Positions 14,532 through 15,085 of a stretch of DNA of 15,085 nt are shown piece by piece. The notes under the pieces are model-generated. The model did not search any database. It had not been told where the DNA came from and was given only the letters and a program-made list of their open reading frames with translations. Source of the DNA: an uncultured Collinsella sp. (GTDB lineage: Bacteria; Actinomycetota; Coriobacteriia; Coriobacteriales; Coriobacteriaceae); the NCBI GenBank assembly GCA_900752345.1, contig CAADVA010000251.1, positions 1 through 15,085 on the forward strand. Direction: 5' to 3'. The first letter of the stretch is position 1. Each line of letters starts with the position of its first letter. The translations under genes and the position numbers were made by a program.

Positions 14532-14603
14532 ATCGCGCTATATTTTGGTTTAACCCCATGCTGCTCACCTTTTTTGAGGCAACAGAACGAAAAGCGCACA
14601 CTG

Positions 14604-14612
14604 TGGTAGCAT
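14604..14612 (+). promoter_or_regulatory. extended -10 promoter of the mntP transcript
   Basis: TGGTAGCAT is an extended -10 with no clear -35 at the usual distance. It would start transcription near 14619, immediately before the riboswitch. Confidence 0.4.
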
Positions 14613-14616
14613 CAAT

Positions 14617-14753
14617 ACCCTAACGAGGGAGTAGTGGCACGGCTTGTCCGCGCGATGCGGCCAACAGACTGGCGACAAAAAGCCTGGCGCACCTTAATCA
14701 ACGAGACTCGTGGCCTGCGCGACCGTGCGTCGTGCTCGCCACGGGTCTTTTTT
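14617..14753 (+). ncRNA. yybP-ykoY manganese riboswitch with transcription terminator
   Basis: The aptamer has the hallmark GAGGGAGTAG near its 5' end (14624-14633), an internal CCAACAGACTGGC segment (14659-14671) and the 3' loop sequence CAACGAGACT (14699-14708), as in Mn2+-sensing yybP-ykoY RNAs. The expression platform is a long hairpin. AGACTCGTGGC (14704-14714) pairs with GCCACGGGTCT (14738-14748) and an inner GCGCGAC/GTCGTGC continues the stem, followed by six T residues (14748-14753). The terminator uses the 3' aptamer strand, so Mn2+ binding should favour read-through into mntP. The downstream gene supports the assignment. Confidence 0.88.
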
Positions 14754-14786
14754 GTTTGCCTCTACGAGCTCCACAGGTGCAACAAG

Positions 14787-14808
14787 GCGGCGATTGGGGA
14801 ATCGCCGC
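14787..14808 (+). other. hairpin directly before the mntP ribosome binding site
   Basis: GCGGCGATT and AATCGCCGC form a perfect 9-bp stem with a GGGG loop. The Shine-Dalgarno GAGAGGAG follows within a few bases. It could affect translation initiation or insulate the ribosome binding site from the upstream RNA. Confidence 0.45.
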
Positions 14809-14822
14809 GTGAGAGGAGAATC

Positions 14823-15085
14823 ATGGGCATTGCCGAACTGCTGCTCATCGCAGTCGGACTCTCGATGGACGCGTTTGCCGTGTCCATCTGCAAGGGCCTC
14901 GGCATGAAGAAGGTCGACTTGAAGGTCGCCGTGGTGCTTGCGTTGTTCTTTGGCGGGTTCCAGGGCCTGATGCCGCTCATCGGATGGACGCTTGGGAGCC
15001 AGTTCCTCTGGCTCATCGCGCCGGTCGACCATTGGATCGCGTTCGGCCTGCTCGCCATCATCGGCGGGGAGCAGCGCCGGGGGGG
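14823..15085 (+). CDS. mntP: manganese efflux pump MntP (5' part)
   Basis: The visible 87 residues start a small membrane exporter that expels Mn2+; the family is about 190 aa. The first helix carries [15 protein letters not shown] with D16, at the same position as the essential acidic residue of the Escherichia coli protein. The second region has PLIGWTLG, and [14 protein letters not shown] follows. GAGAGGAG four bases upstream supports the ATG. Control by the upstream manganese riboswitch fits the function. The last codons (EQRRGG) depart from the family pattern and lie at the window edge. Confidence 0.93.
   Translation, partial: MGIAELLLIAVGLSMDAFAVSICKGLGMKKVDLKVAVVLALFFGGFQGLMPLIGWTLGSQFLWLIAPVDHWIAFGLLAIIGGEQRRG

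Overview
The window looks like chromosomal DNA of a high-GC Gram-positive actinobacterium, most likely a Coriobacteriia gut organism of the Collinsella/Olsenella type. This is an inference from the GC-rich coding, Tat-dependent lipoproteins, an AgrA/AgrC-like LytTR two-component system, GH3 glycosidases of the gut-anaerobe kind and a Coriobacteria-like PD-(D/E)XK-type hypothetical protein. No rRNA, tRNA, CRISPR array or classical transposase was found.

Region 1 (1-6524, minus strand): a small lipoprotein, a Tat-exported GH3 glycosidase lipoprotein, and a second GH3 enzyme with reversed domain order and a C-terminal membrane anchor. They are co-oriented and may form one operon. Each has a strong hairpin in the leader just upstream of its ribosome binding site, and a perfect 15-bp terminator closes the group. 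A possible further minus-strand gene runs off the left edge directly after that terminator.

Region 2 (6525-8898): a 326-bp divergent intergenic region with several matches to the LytTR binding motif, then a LytTR response regulator and a GHKL sensor kinase overlapping by ATGA on the plus strand. The sites suggest that the two-component system controls itself and the divergent lipoprotein/GH3 genes.

Region 3 (8899-10565): a 115-bp palindromic element, then the ribosome-assembly GTPase engB and a Cof-type HAD phosphatase. Region 4 (10576-13107, minus strand): a polar amino-acid ABC transporter (binding protein, permease, ATPase). Its promoter has a 17-bp spacer filled by a perfect 16-bp palindrome, a related operator lies near +17, and an attenuator hairpin follows the binding-protein gene.

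Region 5 (13177-14531): the most unusual part. A 352-aa protein with a PD-(D/E)XK nuclease-like C-terminus is bracketed by two 115-bp elements. Both have 10-bp terminal inverted repeats, and they share a 22-bp core that is identical but in inverted orientation. A third element (8930-9044) shares a 13-bp piece of that core. Region 6 (14604-15085): a yybP-ykoY manganese riboswitch with a transcription terminator, followed by mntP, cut by the window end.
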